From: Liopterus haemorrhoidalis | Taxonomy: Eukaryota; Arthropoda; Insecta; Coleoptera; Dytiscidae | Length of the DNA: 64,000 bases | Reading direction: 5' to 3' | NCBI GenBank assembly: GCA_963971575.1 | Contig: OZ020623.1 | Coordinates: 12,278,980 to 12,342,979, forward strand | In this document: one piece after another, positions 53,014 to 64,000 of the stretch | How positions within the stretch are numbered: the stretch's first letter is position 1 | Layout: every line of letters starts with the position of its first letter | Notes under the pieces: model-generated | Told to the model about the DNA's origin: nothing | The model's input: only the letters and a program-made list of their open reading frames with translations | The model's database searches: none | Made by a program: the position numbers and the translations under genes

Positions 53014-54257
53014 TTGAAGTGAAGTGTGAATTTTCACACATTTCGGGGTTTTGTAGGTATTTAATAAGTGTAAGAAGCCAACATAATTCTGGATATCTAG
53101 GTATATTTATCACATCAAAATCAACAGTTTTTTTGATAATCACTTTTATTCGTTATTTCAGAACTAAGAGCTTCCATTTAATTTTTTTAAACAAAATTAA
53201 TAATTTGCCAAATATCTCTCGTTTTTTTCTGCATTTGCTTAGTATTCAAGTTTTCCTTAGATCAATAAGAAATATTTTACAGTGTAGAGTGTAGTGTGGT
53301 GTGGTGTGATTAACTCAGTTCGCAACTATTAAAAAATATATTATTTTTTTAATATTTTTAATTCCAAAAAAATACACCCACTATCTTAGCTATAAATACA
53401 AAAAATCCATAACATTATTAGCCATAATTTAATCACGAATTAAAAAAATAATTTATTTTTTCAAAAACACAAAACCTGCAATATATTTCAAAAACATAAT
53501 TTGATCAAAAATTCCTCTGGTACGTTTGCGACCCAGATCAATATACATTACCTTTATTTTTTTCATATTTTTGCTTTAACCCTTTTTGGTAAAAGGGTAC
53601 GGGACAAGAACTTTTGCACATTTTTGGCTAAATTGGTGTTAAAAGAAACGAATTTCAAAAAACTACATATCGTTCCTTAATCTACGTCTTAAGAACTTTC
53701 TTTTGATACCACACAATGCATTTTTAAAAAATATATTTTTTAATAACGACGCAAAAAAATCGACATTTTTCGAAAAATTTATCTGATCAAAAATTCCTTT
53801 TGAACTATTTCGTTTCCCAGCAATGTTCATCACGGAGATTTTTTAAAATTTTTTAGATCAATCCCTTTGGAAAATAGGATGGGGTACAAAAGTTTTTAGA
53901 CACATTTTTGGCAAAAATCCAATAAAAAAGAATGATTTTTCAAAAATAAAAATTTGTTTGTTGATCCACGCATTAAGGTGTTTCATTTGATATGCCACTC
54001 AAAATTTAAAAAAATATATTTATTTTTTATTAAATACATATTTGTTTATATTTATCCGGCGCTGTATTTTTTTTTGAAGTTTTCTTATATGTAGGTCAGA
54101 GAGTTGTATAAGAATGCCAAATTTCAACTTTCTATGTTCAGCCGTTTGGCTACAATTTCTACTGTACAGACAAACAGACAGACAGACTGACAGACATACA
54201 CATGAGTGACCTTATAAGGGTTTTTTGGTGGTCATACCTACAAAACCCTAAAAATGT
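53014..54257 (-). mobile_element. HINE family, tRNA-less subtype, copy H6
   Basis: On the minus strand it starts at 54257 with TTTTTAGGGTTTTGTAGGTA, has a short GTCT block (about 54168-54196) and ends with GTGTGAAAATTCACACTTCA (stem-loop at 53024-53039 on the plus strand). In place of the tRNA-like module the 3' half has a different sequence shared with H2. It is inserted in repeat Z without a visible duplication. Confidence 0.75.
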
Positions 54258-54276
54258 AAGTCTTCTAAACATGATT

Positions 54277-55598
54277 TTTAGGGTTTTGTAGGTATGACCA
54301 AAAAACCCTTATACCGTCATTTTGTCGTCTGTCTGTCTGTCTGTCTGTTCGGTAAAAATTGTAGCCAAACGGCTAAAGCTAGAGAGTTGAAATTTGGCAT
54401 GCTTATACAACTCTTTGACCCGCACATAGGAAAAATACTAAAACATCTAAAAAACATATCCCCCTAAAAATATAAACAAATATGGGCTCATCGAAAAAAA
54501 AATATTTTTTTAAAATTTTGAGTAGGGTATCAAATGAAAGCCCTTGGTATGTGGATTAACGATCAAATTTTTATTTTTGCAAAATAAATTATTTTGAAGC
54601 GATTTTTGCCAAAATTGTGCAAAAAATTTTTGTCCCACACCCTGTAGCCCAGATGGTTTAAACTAAAAATCTGAAAAAATTCTAAGTAATGTACATTGGT
54701 GTGAACCGGAATAGTACAACAGGAATTTTTGATCAGATTATGTTTCTGGAAAAAAAAGCATTTTTAGTGTTTATTTGCTAATAATGTTGAAAGCTTGTAG
54801 TTATATAACACACTAAACTGTAACTTGTATCTTGGTGCAATGGTTACGGTACTAGCGTTCTGCCCAAGAAAATGAGTTCGAATCCCACGAGAAGAGACAA
54901 TATTATTTTTTTATTTATTTTTTTGCATTTTTATTTTGTTTAAATTATTTTTTCAAAATTCTAGTTATATTTTGGCAAATGTTGCTTTTAATTTTTAAAA
55001 GCGTAAATTTAATAACCAGTGGAAATTGTTGAAATTATAATTTAATTCTGTTTGAATGTACACGAAATCAAAGGGAGGAGCTATGACTAGAAACAACCAA
55101 TGAAGCCATAGGCGCAATTTTCAAAATCTTAATGAACCTTGCTGTATAAAAAAAAATACTGCATATATTAAGAAACCTAAATAATGGTATTAGGCACTCG
55201 AATTAAAATTAACATAAAAATATTTTAACATAAAATTTGTTTTTAAAGCTCTTAGATTAAGAGATGATAAATTATTTTTAAAATATTGTTCATTTTACAG
55301 TGAATACTACAAAGCAAAATAAGTCCTACACACTCAGCATTCCGCCTTCACTTAATATTTTTAGATTATATATCTATCTAAGAGGAATTTTTTCAAAATA
55401 TTATTGAACCTTGCTATATAAACAAAAATACTGCACATATTTAGAAACTTACATAATGGTATTAGCATACGAATTAAAATTAACAAAAAAAAAATATTTT
55501 AACATAAAATTTGTTTTGGCATTCCAAATAATCATTATTCACTTACTAAATACCTGCGAAACCCTGAAATGTGTGAAAATTCACACTTCACATAAATT
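54277..55598 (+). mobile_element. HINE family, copy H7
   Basis: 5' tip TTTTAGGGTTTTGTAGGTAT, GTCT microsatellite (54329-54348), tRNA-like module (54826-54896), 3' motif CCTGCGAAACCCT and stem-loop GTGTGAAAATTCACAC (55571-55586). Part of the 3' region is duplicated (AACCTTGCTGTATAAA at 55134 and AACCTTGCTATATAAA at 55409). The intact repeat Z at 55690-55790 reads straight across the insertion point, giving a paralogous empty site and no target duplication. Confidence 0.82.
54826..54896 (+). other. tRNA-like module in HINE copy H7
   Basis: TTGGTGCAATGGTTACGG (A-box type) and GAGTTCGAATCCC (B-box type, a perfect consensus core) about 43 nt apart. The middle (CTAGCGTTCTGCCCAAGAAAA) differs from the other three modules. 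Confidence 0.65.
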
Positions 55599-55790
55599 TT
55601 TAAAGTAATATATTACCGGTTCACCTAAAAAAATTTAATAGAAACACAAGTGGTTGAGACACACTCATCTAAAAAATATAAACAGACTCTAAAAAAAATG
55701 TAAGTCCTAAACATGATTTTTAAAGTAATATTTTACCGGTTCGCCTAAAAATATTGGATAGAAACACTATTGGTTGAGTAACAATAAAAC
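55599..55790. repeat. Repeat Z units, right side
   Basis: The unit interrupted by H7 resumes at 55599 (AAAGTAATATATTACCGG); a complete unit follows at 55690 (GTAAGTCCTAAACATGATTT, then TTAAAGTAATATTTTACCGG). Confidence 0.75.
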
Positions 55791-56516
55791 TAATTAATTT
55801 TAGTAATGAGTTTTACAGTGTCACAAAATTTGTATTTTCCAAAAATTTTCCACAGAATCCTTTAATTAATTTTCACGGTAACACATAAAATCACATGTTT
55901 CCTAAATAATATTAACATCATTAAAAAATTTCACACACAAAAATCAAAAAACAAAAAAAAAACAACACGACTTACGTGTTATCTTGTGTTCTTGGGCAAA
56001 TGTTGGTCCTGTGTCCTGCCGCCTGGACGACGAGAGAAGAACTGAGCGCGCGACATTCTGCCGCACTGTCGAACTGCAACCTGCGTCACCGTCCTAGCCG
56101 CCCAGACGCTACCGACGCTCACAATAGGGATCAAGGGGGGGAGGAATACAGGAATGGTTTCAGACAAATTACACCCGAAAAAGAATTAATTTTACAATCT
56201 GAAATTTAAATAAATATACAGACTTTTAAAATTTAAAGGCGTCAAAGAAGAGACTAATTCAGGTACCGAATCTCATTCAAATCACTAAAGTCATTTTCAA
56301 GAAATTCATCAGTGGAAATGCTTTGGCAGTTAAATAAGTCTTGGTTACTTTTTTAGAATTAGAGAGTCTTGATGTTGGTTGGAAGACCATTAAAAAACTA
56401 GCAGACCCCGTTGCCAACAACGTTGGCAAACTGATATCGAATAAAAATCAATATAAGCAGGAATTAATTATTAAAATTTGCATGATTCTGCGTATATTAA
56501 CAAAACAAAAACGTTT
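55791..56516. other. GC-rich island (55976-56165), possible minus-strand first exon
   Basis: The island is CpG-rich in an AT-rich setting. At its lower edge the minus strand reads AACACGTAAGTCGTG, a good splice-donor consensus, so it might be a 5' non-coding exon. The frames on either strand have no recognised motif. It could also be part of an unidentified repeat. Confidence 0.35.
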
Positions 56517-57190
56517 CTTGATTATACCTAGGAAATCCTAAAAACCGCTTAATGCGTGTCGTTTAAAAATTAGTATCGGGCTGGATACGGCCCGCGGCCC
56601 ATATGCTGGATATCAATGTTATAGCTGTTTCTGATTATACCTAGGAAATCCTAAAAACCGCTTAATGCGTGTCGTTTAAAAATTAGTATCGGGCTGGATA
56701 CGGCCCGCGGCCCATATACTGGACATCAATGGTATATTTGTTTCTGATTATACCTAGGAAATCCTAAAAAGCCGCTCAATGCATGTCGTTTAAAGTTTAA
56801 AAATTAGTATCGGGCAGGATGCGGCCCGCGGGCCATTTGCTGGACAACAGTGATATAGCTGTTTCTGATTATACCTAGTAAACCCTAAAAAAACGCTCAA
56901 TGCATGTCGTTTAAAGTTTAAAAATTAGTATCGGGCTGGATACGGCCCGCGGGCCATATGCTGGACATCAATGGTATAGCTGTTTCTGATTATACCTAGA
57001 AAATCCAAAAAAAGCCGCTCAATGCATGTCGTTTAAAGTTTAAAAATTAGTATCGGGCTGGATACGGCCCGCGGACCATATGCTGGACATCAATGGTATA
57101 GCTGTTTCTGATTATACCTAGGAAATCCTAAAAAGCCGCTCAATGCATGTCGTTTAAAGTTTAAAAATTTAGTATCGGGCTGGAGACGGC
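56517..57190. repeat. Six ~113-122 bp tandem units with CGGCCCGCGG
   Basis: Units start TTGATTATACCTAGGAAATC at 56518 and then CTGATTATACCTAG at about 56631, 56745, 56867, 56989 and 57110. Each contains AATGC(A/G)TGTCGTTTAAA and ATCGGGCTGGATACGGCCCG. The first two units are ~113 bp and the later ones ~122 bp because of an 8 bp duplication (TTTAAAGT). CGGCCCGCGGGCC is palindromic. Confidence 0.9.
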
Positions 57191-57583
57191 CCGCGGGTAC
57201 GTTGCGTAACATCAATTACGTTGCGTTGCGTAACATCAATTCAAAACATGCCCCTGACACAACAACCTTCGCTCGAGTCACCGTATGTACTGCAATGCTC
57301 TGCTCTAGTGTCTGGTAAGCTATCTGTTTCGTCGTATACGTCGCCCCCTACTACTAACTTCGTTACCGCCCACACCCCGCAAAACCCATTCACACCACGC
57401 AACTTAGCGTTACGAAACACACAGAAATTAGGGCTTTTATATATATAATTTAATTACAAAGTAATTTGCACTATATTTAGACCTATCCAGTCTAGTATAG
57501 GTAGGACGAATTTCGTTCTTATTTCTCGTGTCGTGTTTATGGACCGAGGAATGAGGTGAGAACTCACTAAGATTTTCACGGAC
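57191..57583. other. No gene; short GTTGCGTAACATCAATT duplication
   Basis: TTGCGTAACATCAATT occurs at about 57202 and 57226. The rest is unassigned. Confidence 0.45.
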
Positions 57584-58055
57584 TTACAGGATACAATAAA
57601 GGATGTATAGGGAAGGTAGGGTTAAGATTTTTGGTTCAAAAAAACTACGTTTACAGTCCGATCTGTATCTTAAATTGGCTAAAATACGAATTGCTCTACG
57701 TTGAAGCGAGAATAGACGCCCTGTATGAGGAGAGTGACCACAGATCAAAAGGGCATACGTTAACTGGGATTGGATGGACGCGAAGTAGAAGGTTTTCATC
57801 ACTGCCAGAGATGCACACCAGTTCAGGTTAAATAGACAATATTCGAGCATAGTTTCTTGGCTAATTTGTTTATTTGGAAGTCCCAGGTTAGCTTACAGTC
57901 AATAACAAGTCCTAGAAATGTTACCGAAACTGGGTTGTTTATTTCCTGTAAGTTTCTAGTCGAGAATACCATGTTCTGAGTCTTGTTGTTGTCCATGGTC
58001 AACTTACTAGCAAATAATAGGAGGTTACATCGAAAGCCGTGTGATGGCTCTAGGT
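57584..58055 (-). pseudogene. LINE ORF2 fragment (after the RT catalytic box)
   Basis: The minus strand reads KLTMDNNKTQNMVFSTRNLQ, then SVTFLGLVIDCKLTWDFQIN. After a frame change it reads NLNWCASLAVMKTFYFASIQ, LTYALLICGHSPHTGRLFSL, QRRAIRILANLRYR and LTLPSLYILYCIL. These blocks (FLG..ID..LTW; Y..i.SqLtYal..WG; LQRRAIRIL) follow the YADD region in Jockey/CR1-like LINEs. Both ends are truncated and one shift lies near 57845. Confidence 0.75.
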
Positions 58056-58940
58056 GCGTATGTTGTGGGCAGTGTCTCTTATGTCATTTTGAAGTTTGAA
58101 AACATTCTACTAAAATTCAGCCATCAGACGTCATCCTTTGTTTACACAAGTGCTTTTCTATATCCGAATTAAAATGGACCGCGATTAGTTGTTGTCCGAT
58201 GTGAACTTCTACACTACTATAACCAGAGAATTTTATTGAATACATTCTATCGTTTTTTTTTTGAGATATTAAAGCTTTCTTTGCAGTCAACATTTGTGAG
58301 AATTCAGATAATAAAATAAAATTAGAAACCTTTTCAGCACGTCACTTTAGAAATATATTTTTTATGGTTCATTGTTCCAAGAGATATTTGCTCAGAGTTA
58401 TTGCTTAATAACTTTGAACACTCCTTGAACAATGTTTTTACCCTTCATTCTAGAAATGCCTGGAAATGTCTTATAAAAACACCCGTCTCTCTGAATCAGA
58501 AAGAGACTAGATCAGAAAGTATTCGGTCCAGTTAGCGTAAGTTGTTGAATTCTTAGAGGCACTGTGTCGGCATTCTGGTGGTCTACCCGATTCTATTTGT
58601 TTTAATCTTTTCATTATTTTAATATCTATATTTTAATCTGTAACTAATGGTAAATATCACTTTTAATAAATCAAATTCATTAATTTAAACCGTCTTTCTT
58701 AACCTGTGTAAACCTTCACCTTAAAGAATTTAAGTGAACAGCTAAGTTCCAGACTTATAACAAGATGCCTATTCAGTCGGTTGGTAAGTACTAATACACA
58801 TCATTTAATTCACATATCGTAATGATAAACCTTGGATAATACTCACGCCTACTACCCAAACTCCTTTAGTCAGGAATCTCATTTCAGTTTGAGATCAGAC
58901 TTTATATAATATCACAGGTTCGCTACCTAGTTGATAATAA
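58056..58940. other. No gene recognised
   Basis: AT-rich DNA. The last ~70 bp may be the 5' UTR of the mariner-like gene that follows. No TIR was identified. Confidence 0.4.
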
Positions 58941-60190
58941 ATGGTACGTTGTAAAGTAACGTATCAGGGCTCGCTACACTACTTTGATTTGAGGAAAATT
59001 GCAGCTGAAGCTCATCGATTGCTTGAAAAAACTTATGGTGAATGTACACTATCGGAAATAGTATGTAGAGACTGGTTTCCACGATTCAAAAGTGGTGATT
59101 GTGACGTTTACGACAAACAACGGCCAGGTCAATTGAAAAATTTCTAAGATGAACAACTACAGTAATACCCCGCCACTCGACGTTAATTCGTACTGAAAAA
59201 GCGTCGAATAGCGATTTCTTCGAGTGGCGAGTCGAATTTCCCTATAAGAAATAAAGGGAATGCTTGCATCTCTAGCCTTCTTTGGACCCATAATTATAAA
59301 TATAAAGCACTTATTTTAGCAAAAAACAAAAATTTCATAGCAGCACTAAATCTGAGTTGTTTTCGTCAAGATATCTAGGCGCGAACTGCTGGCCCTGCGT
59401 TCATTTCGCATTGTTTACCAAAATATGTATCACGTGATCGGTACTCGATCACGCGTCGGATAGTGATACTTCCGTCGACTCTCACTCTCGACATTTACGT
59501 CGAATACCGAAAACGTCGAGCTAAAAGGCAGTCGAGTGGCGGGGTATTACTGTATAAGCTCTATTTGAAGAAAACCCTGCTCAAACACAACGAATTGGCT
59601 GGCTGAACAGCTCGAAGTCGATAAACCAATCATTTCACGACTTTTACAAGCCAACGGAAAGATTCAGAAAGAAGGGAAATGACTACCACGTGAATTGGCC
59701 GAAAATGTCATTACTAATCGTTTAAATATCTCGATTTGTTTGATTCCAAGGCATAAAAAGAAGAGTTTGTGGCGTATTGTGATCGGTGATGAAAAGATCT
59801 ATTTCGACTCTATTTGTTGGTATATAGATGTTGTCGTTTATTATGAGCTGTTAAAATCAAAGAAAACCATCACCGAACGTTGATAACAATTGGAACGTTT
59901 GAATGATAATTTGATGCGAAAACGACCATCAATTGCATCAAATCAGCCCCATGTTGCTATAGCCATGAATGGACTGATGGAGCTCGATTGAGAGGTTCTC
60001 GCGCACCCAACTTATTCTCCAGCCCTGGCCCCAAGCGAATACAATATGTTCCGATCGATACAACATGCTTTGGAAGACATACACATTACCATAACTACGG
60101 AGAAGTCGAAAATAGGGTTACTGAATGGATTGGCTCAAAATACAGACCATTCTTTTGTCGTGGAATTAATAGTGCAATTCTGTGGTAAAT
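58941..60190 (+). pseudogene. mariner transposase, mellifera/mauritiana-like, decayed
   Basis: HYFDLRKIAAEAHRLLEKTY, then GECTLSEIVCRDWFPRFKSG and YDKQRPGQ form the N-terminal HTH with the WF.RFKSGD signature. After a 393 bp insertion come WLAEQLEVDKPIISRLLQAN, KIQKEGKWLPRELAEN and IVIGDEKIYFD (first Asp). VVYYELLKSKKTI, NGLMELD and EVLAHPTYSPALAPSEYNMF follow. In the last block both Asp of SPDLAPSDY are changed (Ala and Glu), and the second catalytic block (LHDNARPH-type) is degraded. Several stops are present. It is a third mariner lineage in this window. Confidence 0.8.
59160..59552. mobile_element. pogo/Tigger-type MITE inside mariner
   Basis: CAGTAATACCCCGCCACTCG at 59160 and its inverse CGAGTGGCGGGGTATTACTG ending at 59552, flanked by TA (59158-59159 and 59553-59554). 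Subterminal copies of CGAGTGGCG/CTCGAC are present. The middle is non-coding. Confidence 0.9.
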
Positions 60191-60865
60191 ACAGCTTACA
60201 GACAAAATATATAATAAACTGTCCATAACAACACATAAGACAACTCCTTAGATACGATCGTCTGTAGCTTATAGATTTGCCACAGAATTGCACCATAAAC
60301 TTCTGCCAGAAAAGTGAGAAAAGGTCATAGCTTCCGAGGGCAAATACTTTGATACACATATTCACGCATTTTGTTATTGAAATAAGTACTCAAAAAACAC
60401 AAGAAAACAGCGACTTTCAATGCTGCCTCCAAACAATAAAGGGCTGGTATAAAATTGCTTAGAATTTAATTTAATTTTTAGGGTTATGTAGGTATAATCA
60501 CCAAAAAATCCTTATAACGTTGGTTTAGTAAAGCAGTGACAAGGCTTATGATCATGGTTAGGATGATGCTGATGCTCCAGGGTTTGAGTATATACTTAAA
60601 TCTGTAAATTTACCTAATCTAACCCTTATATTAAATCCTTAAAAATTCATTGTAATCCAGTCCTGTATTTGAAAGTGGATATGTATTGGTAGAAGTACGG
60701 TGCGGGGTGTGAGATTAGCGATCAGTGGAGGGGATGTTATAATGATTCGCGTGGGGAGGTGTTGCTCCTACCTACCCTCTCCTTCTATACAACCCCCTTT
60801 AGCACCGTGAGCGGTGTAGATTTGTTATGATGAGCTGATGAGAGTATGCTGATGTTCAAATGCTC
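60191..60865. other. No gene; inverted repeat and HINE tip
   Basis: AATTCTGTGGTAAATACAGC (60176) is repeated in inverse at about 60264-60286 (GCTTATAGATTTGCCACAGAATT with differences). 60476-60515 is a HINE 5' tip (TTTTTAGGGTTATGTAGGTA). The rest is unassigned. Confidence 0.5.
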
Positions 60866-63505
60866 TGATACCATCAACACATGAAGATGTAATTAAAGAA
60901 GAAGAAAAATTGATATTGGACAGATGAAGAATTGTTGTTGAACAAAAATTAAGAGTAAAGAACATAAATGGAGAGTTATTTTAATAGATTTTAGCTATTA
61001 TACCATCAACAATCAACACATGAAGAAGTTATTAAAAAAAAATAAGAATTGATGCTAGATGGATGAAGAATTTATGTTGGAAGAATGAAGAATTGTTATA
61101 ATACAAACATAAAGAGTAAAAAACCTAAATGGAGAGTTATTTTAATAGATTTTAGCTATTATAACATAAACAATCAACACGTGAAGAAGTTATTAAAGAA
61201 AATGAAGAATTGATGCTGGATTAATGAAGAATTGGTGCCGAACGGATGAAGAATTGTTATTGGACAAAGATGAAGATTAAAGAATATAAATGGAGATTTA
61301 TTTTAATAGATTTTAGCAATTATACTATCAACAATCAACACATGAAGGAGTTATTAAATAAAATGAGGAATTAATGCTGGATGGATGAAGAATTGTTATT
61401 GGACAAAAATGAAGAGTAGAGAACATAAATGGAGAGTTATTTTAATAGATTTTAGGTATTATACCATCAACAATCAACACATGAAGAAGTTATTAAAGAA
61501 AATGAAGAATTGATACTGGATGAATGAAAAATTGTTATTGGACAATAATGAAGAGTAGAGAACATAAATGGAGAGTTATTTTAATAGATTTTAGCTATTA
61601 TACCATCAACAATCAACACATGAAGAAGTTATTAAAGAAAATGAAGAATTGATACTGGATGAATGAAAAATTGTTATTGGACAAAAATGAAGAGTAGAGA
61701 ACATAAATGGAGAGTTATTTTAATAGATTTTAGCTATTATACCATCAACAATCAACACATGAAGAAGTTATTAAAGAAAATGAAGAATTGATACTGGATG
61801 AATGAAAAATTGTTATTGGACAAAAATGAAGAGTAGAGAACATAAATGGAGAGTTATTTTAATAGATTTTAGCTATTATACCATCAACAATCAACACATG
61901 AAGAAGTTATTAAAGAAAATGAAGAATTGATACTGGATGAATGAAAAATTGTTATTGGACAATAATGAAGAGTAGAGAACATAAATGGAGAGTTATTTTA
62001 ATAGATTTTAGCTATTATACCATCAACAATCAACATATGAAGAAGTTATTAAAGAAATGAAGAATTGATGCTAGAGGGATGGACAATTGATGCTGGAAGG
62101 ATGAAGAATTGTTATTATACAAAAATGAATATTAAAGAACATAAATGGAGAGTTATTTTATAAATTTTAACCATTATTCCATCAACAATCAACACATGAA
62201 GAAGTTATTAAAGAAAATGCAGAATTGATGGTGGATGGATGAAGAATTCATGCTGGGGGGATGAAGAACTGGATTGGACAAAGATGAAGAGTACAGAACA
62301 TAAATGGAGAGTTATTTTATAAATTTTACCTTTGATACCATAAATACATGAAGAAGTAATAAAAGAAGAAGAAAAATTAATACTGAATGATTGAAAAATT
62401 GTTATTGGTCGAAAATGAAGAATCAAGAAGATATATGGAGAGTTATTTTAATAGATTTTAGCTATTATACCATCAACAATCAACACGTGAAGAAGTTATT
62501 AAAGAAAATGAAGAATTGATGCTGGATTAATGAAGAATTGGTGCCGAACGGATGAAGAATTTTTATTGGACAAAGAGGAAGATAAAACAATATAAATGGA
62601 GAGTTATTTTAATAGATTTTAGCAATTATACCATCAACAATCAACACATGAAGGAGTTATTAAATAAAATGAGGAATTAATGCTGGATGGATGAAGAATT
62701 GTTATTGGACAAAAATGAAGAGTAGAGAACATAAATGGAGAGTTATTTTAATACATTTTAACTATTATTCCATCAACAATCAACACATGAAGGAGTTATT
62801 AAATAAAATGAGGAATTAATGCTGGATGGAGGAAGAATTGTTTTTGGACACAAATGAAGAGTAGAGAACATAAATGGAGAGTTATTTTAATACATTTTAA
62901 CTATTATTCCATCAACAATCAACACATGAAGAAGTTATTAAAGAAAATGCAGAATTGATGCTGGATAGATGAAGAATTCATGCTGGGGGAATGAAGAACT
63001 GGTATTGGACAAAGATGCAGAGTACAGAACATAAATGGAGAGTTATTTTATAAATTTTACCTGTGATACCATCAATACATGAAGAAGTAATTAAAAAAGA
63101 TGTAAATTAAAGAAATGGTTGAATGGTTGAAGAATTGTTATTGGTCGAAAATGAAAAATCAAGAAGATACATGGAGAGTTATTTTAATAGATTTTAGCTA
63201 TTATACCATCAACAATCAACACATGAAGCAGTTATTAAAGAAAATGAAGAATTGATGTTGGATTGATGAAGAATTTTTATTGGACAAAGATGAAGAATGA
63301 AGAACATAATTGAAGAGATATTTTAATAAATTTTACCTCTGACACATCCAACACATGAAGAAGTTATTAAAGAAAATGAAGAATTGATGCTGGGTGCATG
63401 AAAAATTGTTGTTGGAGAAAGATGAAGAGTTGAGAACATAAATGGAGAGCTATTTAAATGATTTTACTTTTGATATCATCTCCTCATGAAGATGTTATTT
63501 AAAAA
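60866..63505. repeat. Satellite-like array, ~140 bp units, about 19 copies
   Basis: The core of each unit is CATCAACAATCAACACATGA, AGAAGTTATTAAAGAAAATG, AAGAATTGAT(A/G)CTGGATG, TTGTTATTGGACAAA and AACATAAATGGAGAGTTATT. Spacing is mostly 137-162 bp; units between about 61462 and 62019 are almost identical at 140 bp. A larger repeat is also visible: the variant with GAATTCATGCTGGGG occurs near 62245 and again near 62976, about 730 bp apart, with similar neighbours. Frames through the array are by-products of the repeat. Confidence 0.92.
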
Positions 63506-64000
63506 AATAAAGCTCTAGAACTGGAACTGATCACTGTCTTAATTTCCCAATGCTAGCAGAATGAACACCTTAGCATAGAGAGTGTGTTAAATCAAAAAGA
63601 AAAGAAAGAATGGTTGTAGAGTGACAACAATAAATAAGAGGGAGAAATAGAAAAGGAGAAACAAACCTGCACTTTTAAATACTGACAAGTGTGCTGGTGT
63701 AAATTCTGCGTAAATCGAAGGTAATAAAATAAAGGTAAAGTTACCCCTGTGCGCAATGTCATCACTCTCACTGAGCTGGGGTTGTTAAGTTATATCTCCC
63801 TAGATCGAACCCCATCACCTTAATATGGAAATTATATGATCAACCCTAAGGTGTCTTTAATATAAGTAAACTTAAGACTTACAGAAATAAGAACTGAATT
63901 ATTATCATACTAGGTTATTACCCCTCAACAATGACGGATTTATAATGTAAAAATTTTAATTTTTTTTATGTGTATTTGGATTTATTTTTTAACGTATCTT
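63506..64000. other. No gene recognised
   Basis: Unassigned DNA after the satellite array; no repeat of the families above was seen. Confidence 0.4.

Noticed and set aside
62208..62426. Minus-strand open frame within the satellite array
   Set aside because: It follows the repeat, is not conserved in neighbouring units and has no motif.
60866..63505. CRISPR array
   Set aside because: Units are ~140 bp and adjacent without unique spacers, the setting is eukaryotic and no cas genes exist.

Overview
The window looks like a nuclear contig from an arthropod, most likely an insect. The evidence is the strong A+T bias (roughly 70% by eye), long TA, CAGA and poly-A/T runs, eukaryotic transposon families typical of arthropods (mariner DD34D and DD41D, Tc1, pogo, hAT, piggyBac-type and Helentron-like elements, non-LTR retrotransposons), and the absence of prokaryotic gene organisation. 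I found no convincing host protein-coding gene. Almost everything that can be named is mobile or tandemly repeated DNA, and most coding stretches are broken transposase or reverse transcriptase remnants. The one transposase frame that looks full length is a DD41D (rosa-type) mariner at about 4.96-6.05 kb.

Layout. 0-6.4 kb: a Helentron-like fragment, a Tc1-like element with a nested MITE, a 5'-truncated LINE with a clear target-site duplication (TSD), and a hAT-type element that now holds a pogo MITE, a LINE fragment and the DD41D mariner. 6.8-11.4 kb: a hAT-type element with an internal MITE, then a DD34D mariner split by a hAT element and by a 1 kb element with long perfect inverted ends. 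12-14.7 kb: an RT fragment, a Helentron-like element with a tRNA-like module, and minisatellites. 15-25.3 kb: internally deleted mariners, a THAP fragment, a LINE ORF2, a (TA)n palindrome, a second Tc1 and a hAT element. 25.8-31.9 kb: a second copy of the DD34D mariner with a hAT MITE at its tip, a foldback element inside a Helentron-like repeat, tandem repeats and a LINE 3' end with TSD. 32-39.6 kb: a THAP-bearing family, mariner and hAT ends, and an internally deleted sibling of the DD41D element. 41-46.3 kb: a second decayed DD41D-type transposase and a long-TIR element holding three other insertions. 49-55.8 kb: dense Helentron-like copies and tandem arrays of MITE tips. 56.5-57.2 kb and 60.9-63.5 kb: satellite-like arrays, with a LINE fragment and a mariner between them.

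Most interesting thread. One interspersed family has terminal-proximal inverted AGGGTTTTGTAGGTAT motifs, a GTCT/GTCC microsatellite and a 3' GTGTGAA/TTCACAC stem-loop, which is the architecture described for non-autonomous Helentrons (HINEs). Four copies carry a tRNA-like module with A-box and B-box motifs at the same internal position and in the same orientation. The module differs between copies much more than the DNA on either side. Several insertions can be undone on paper to restore an older sequence, which gives a relative age order and makes the boundary calls solid.
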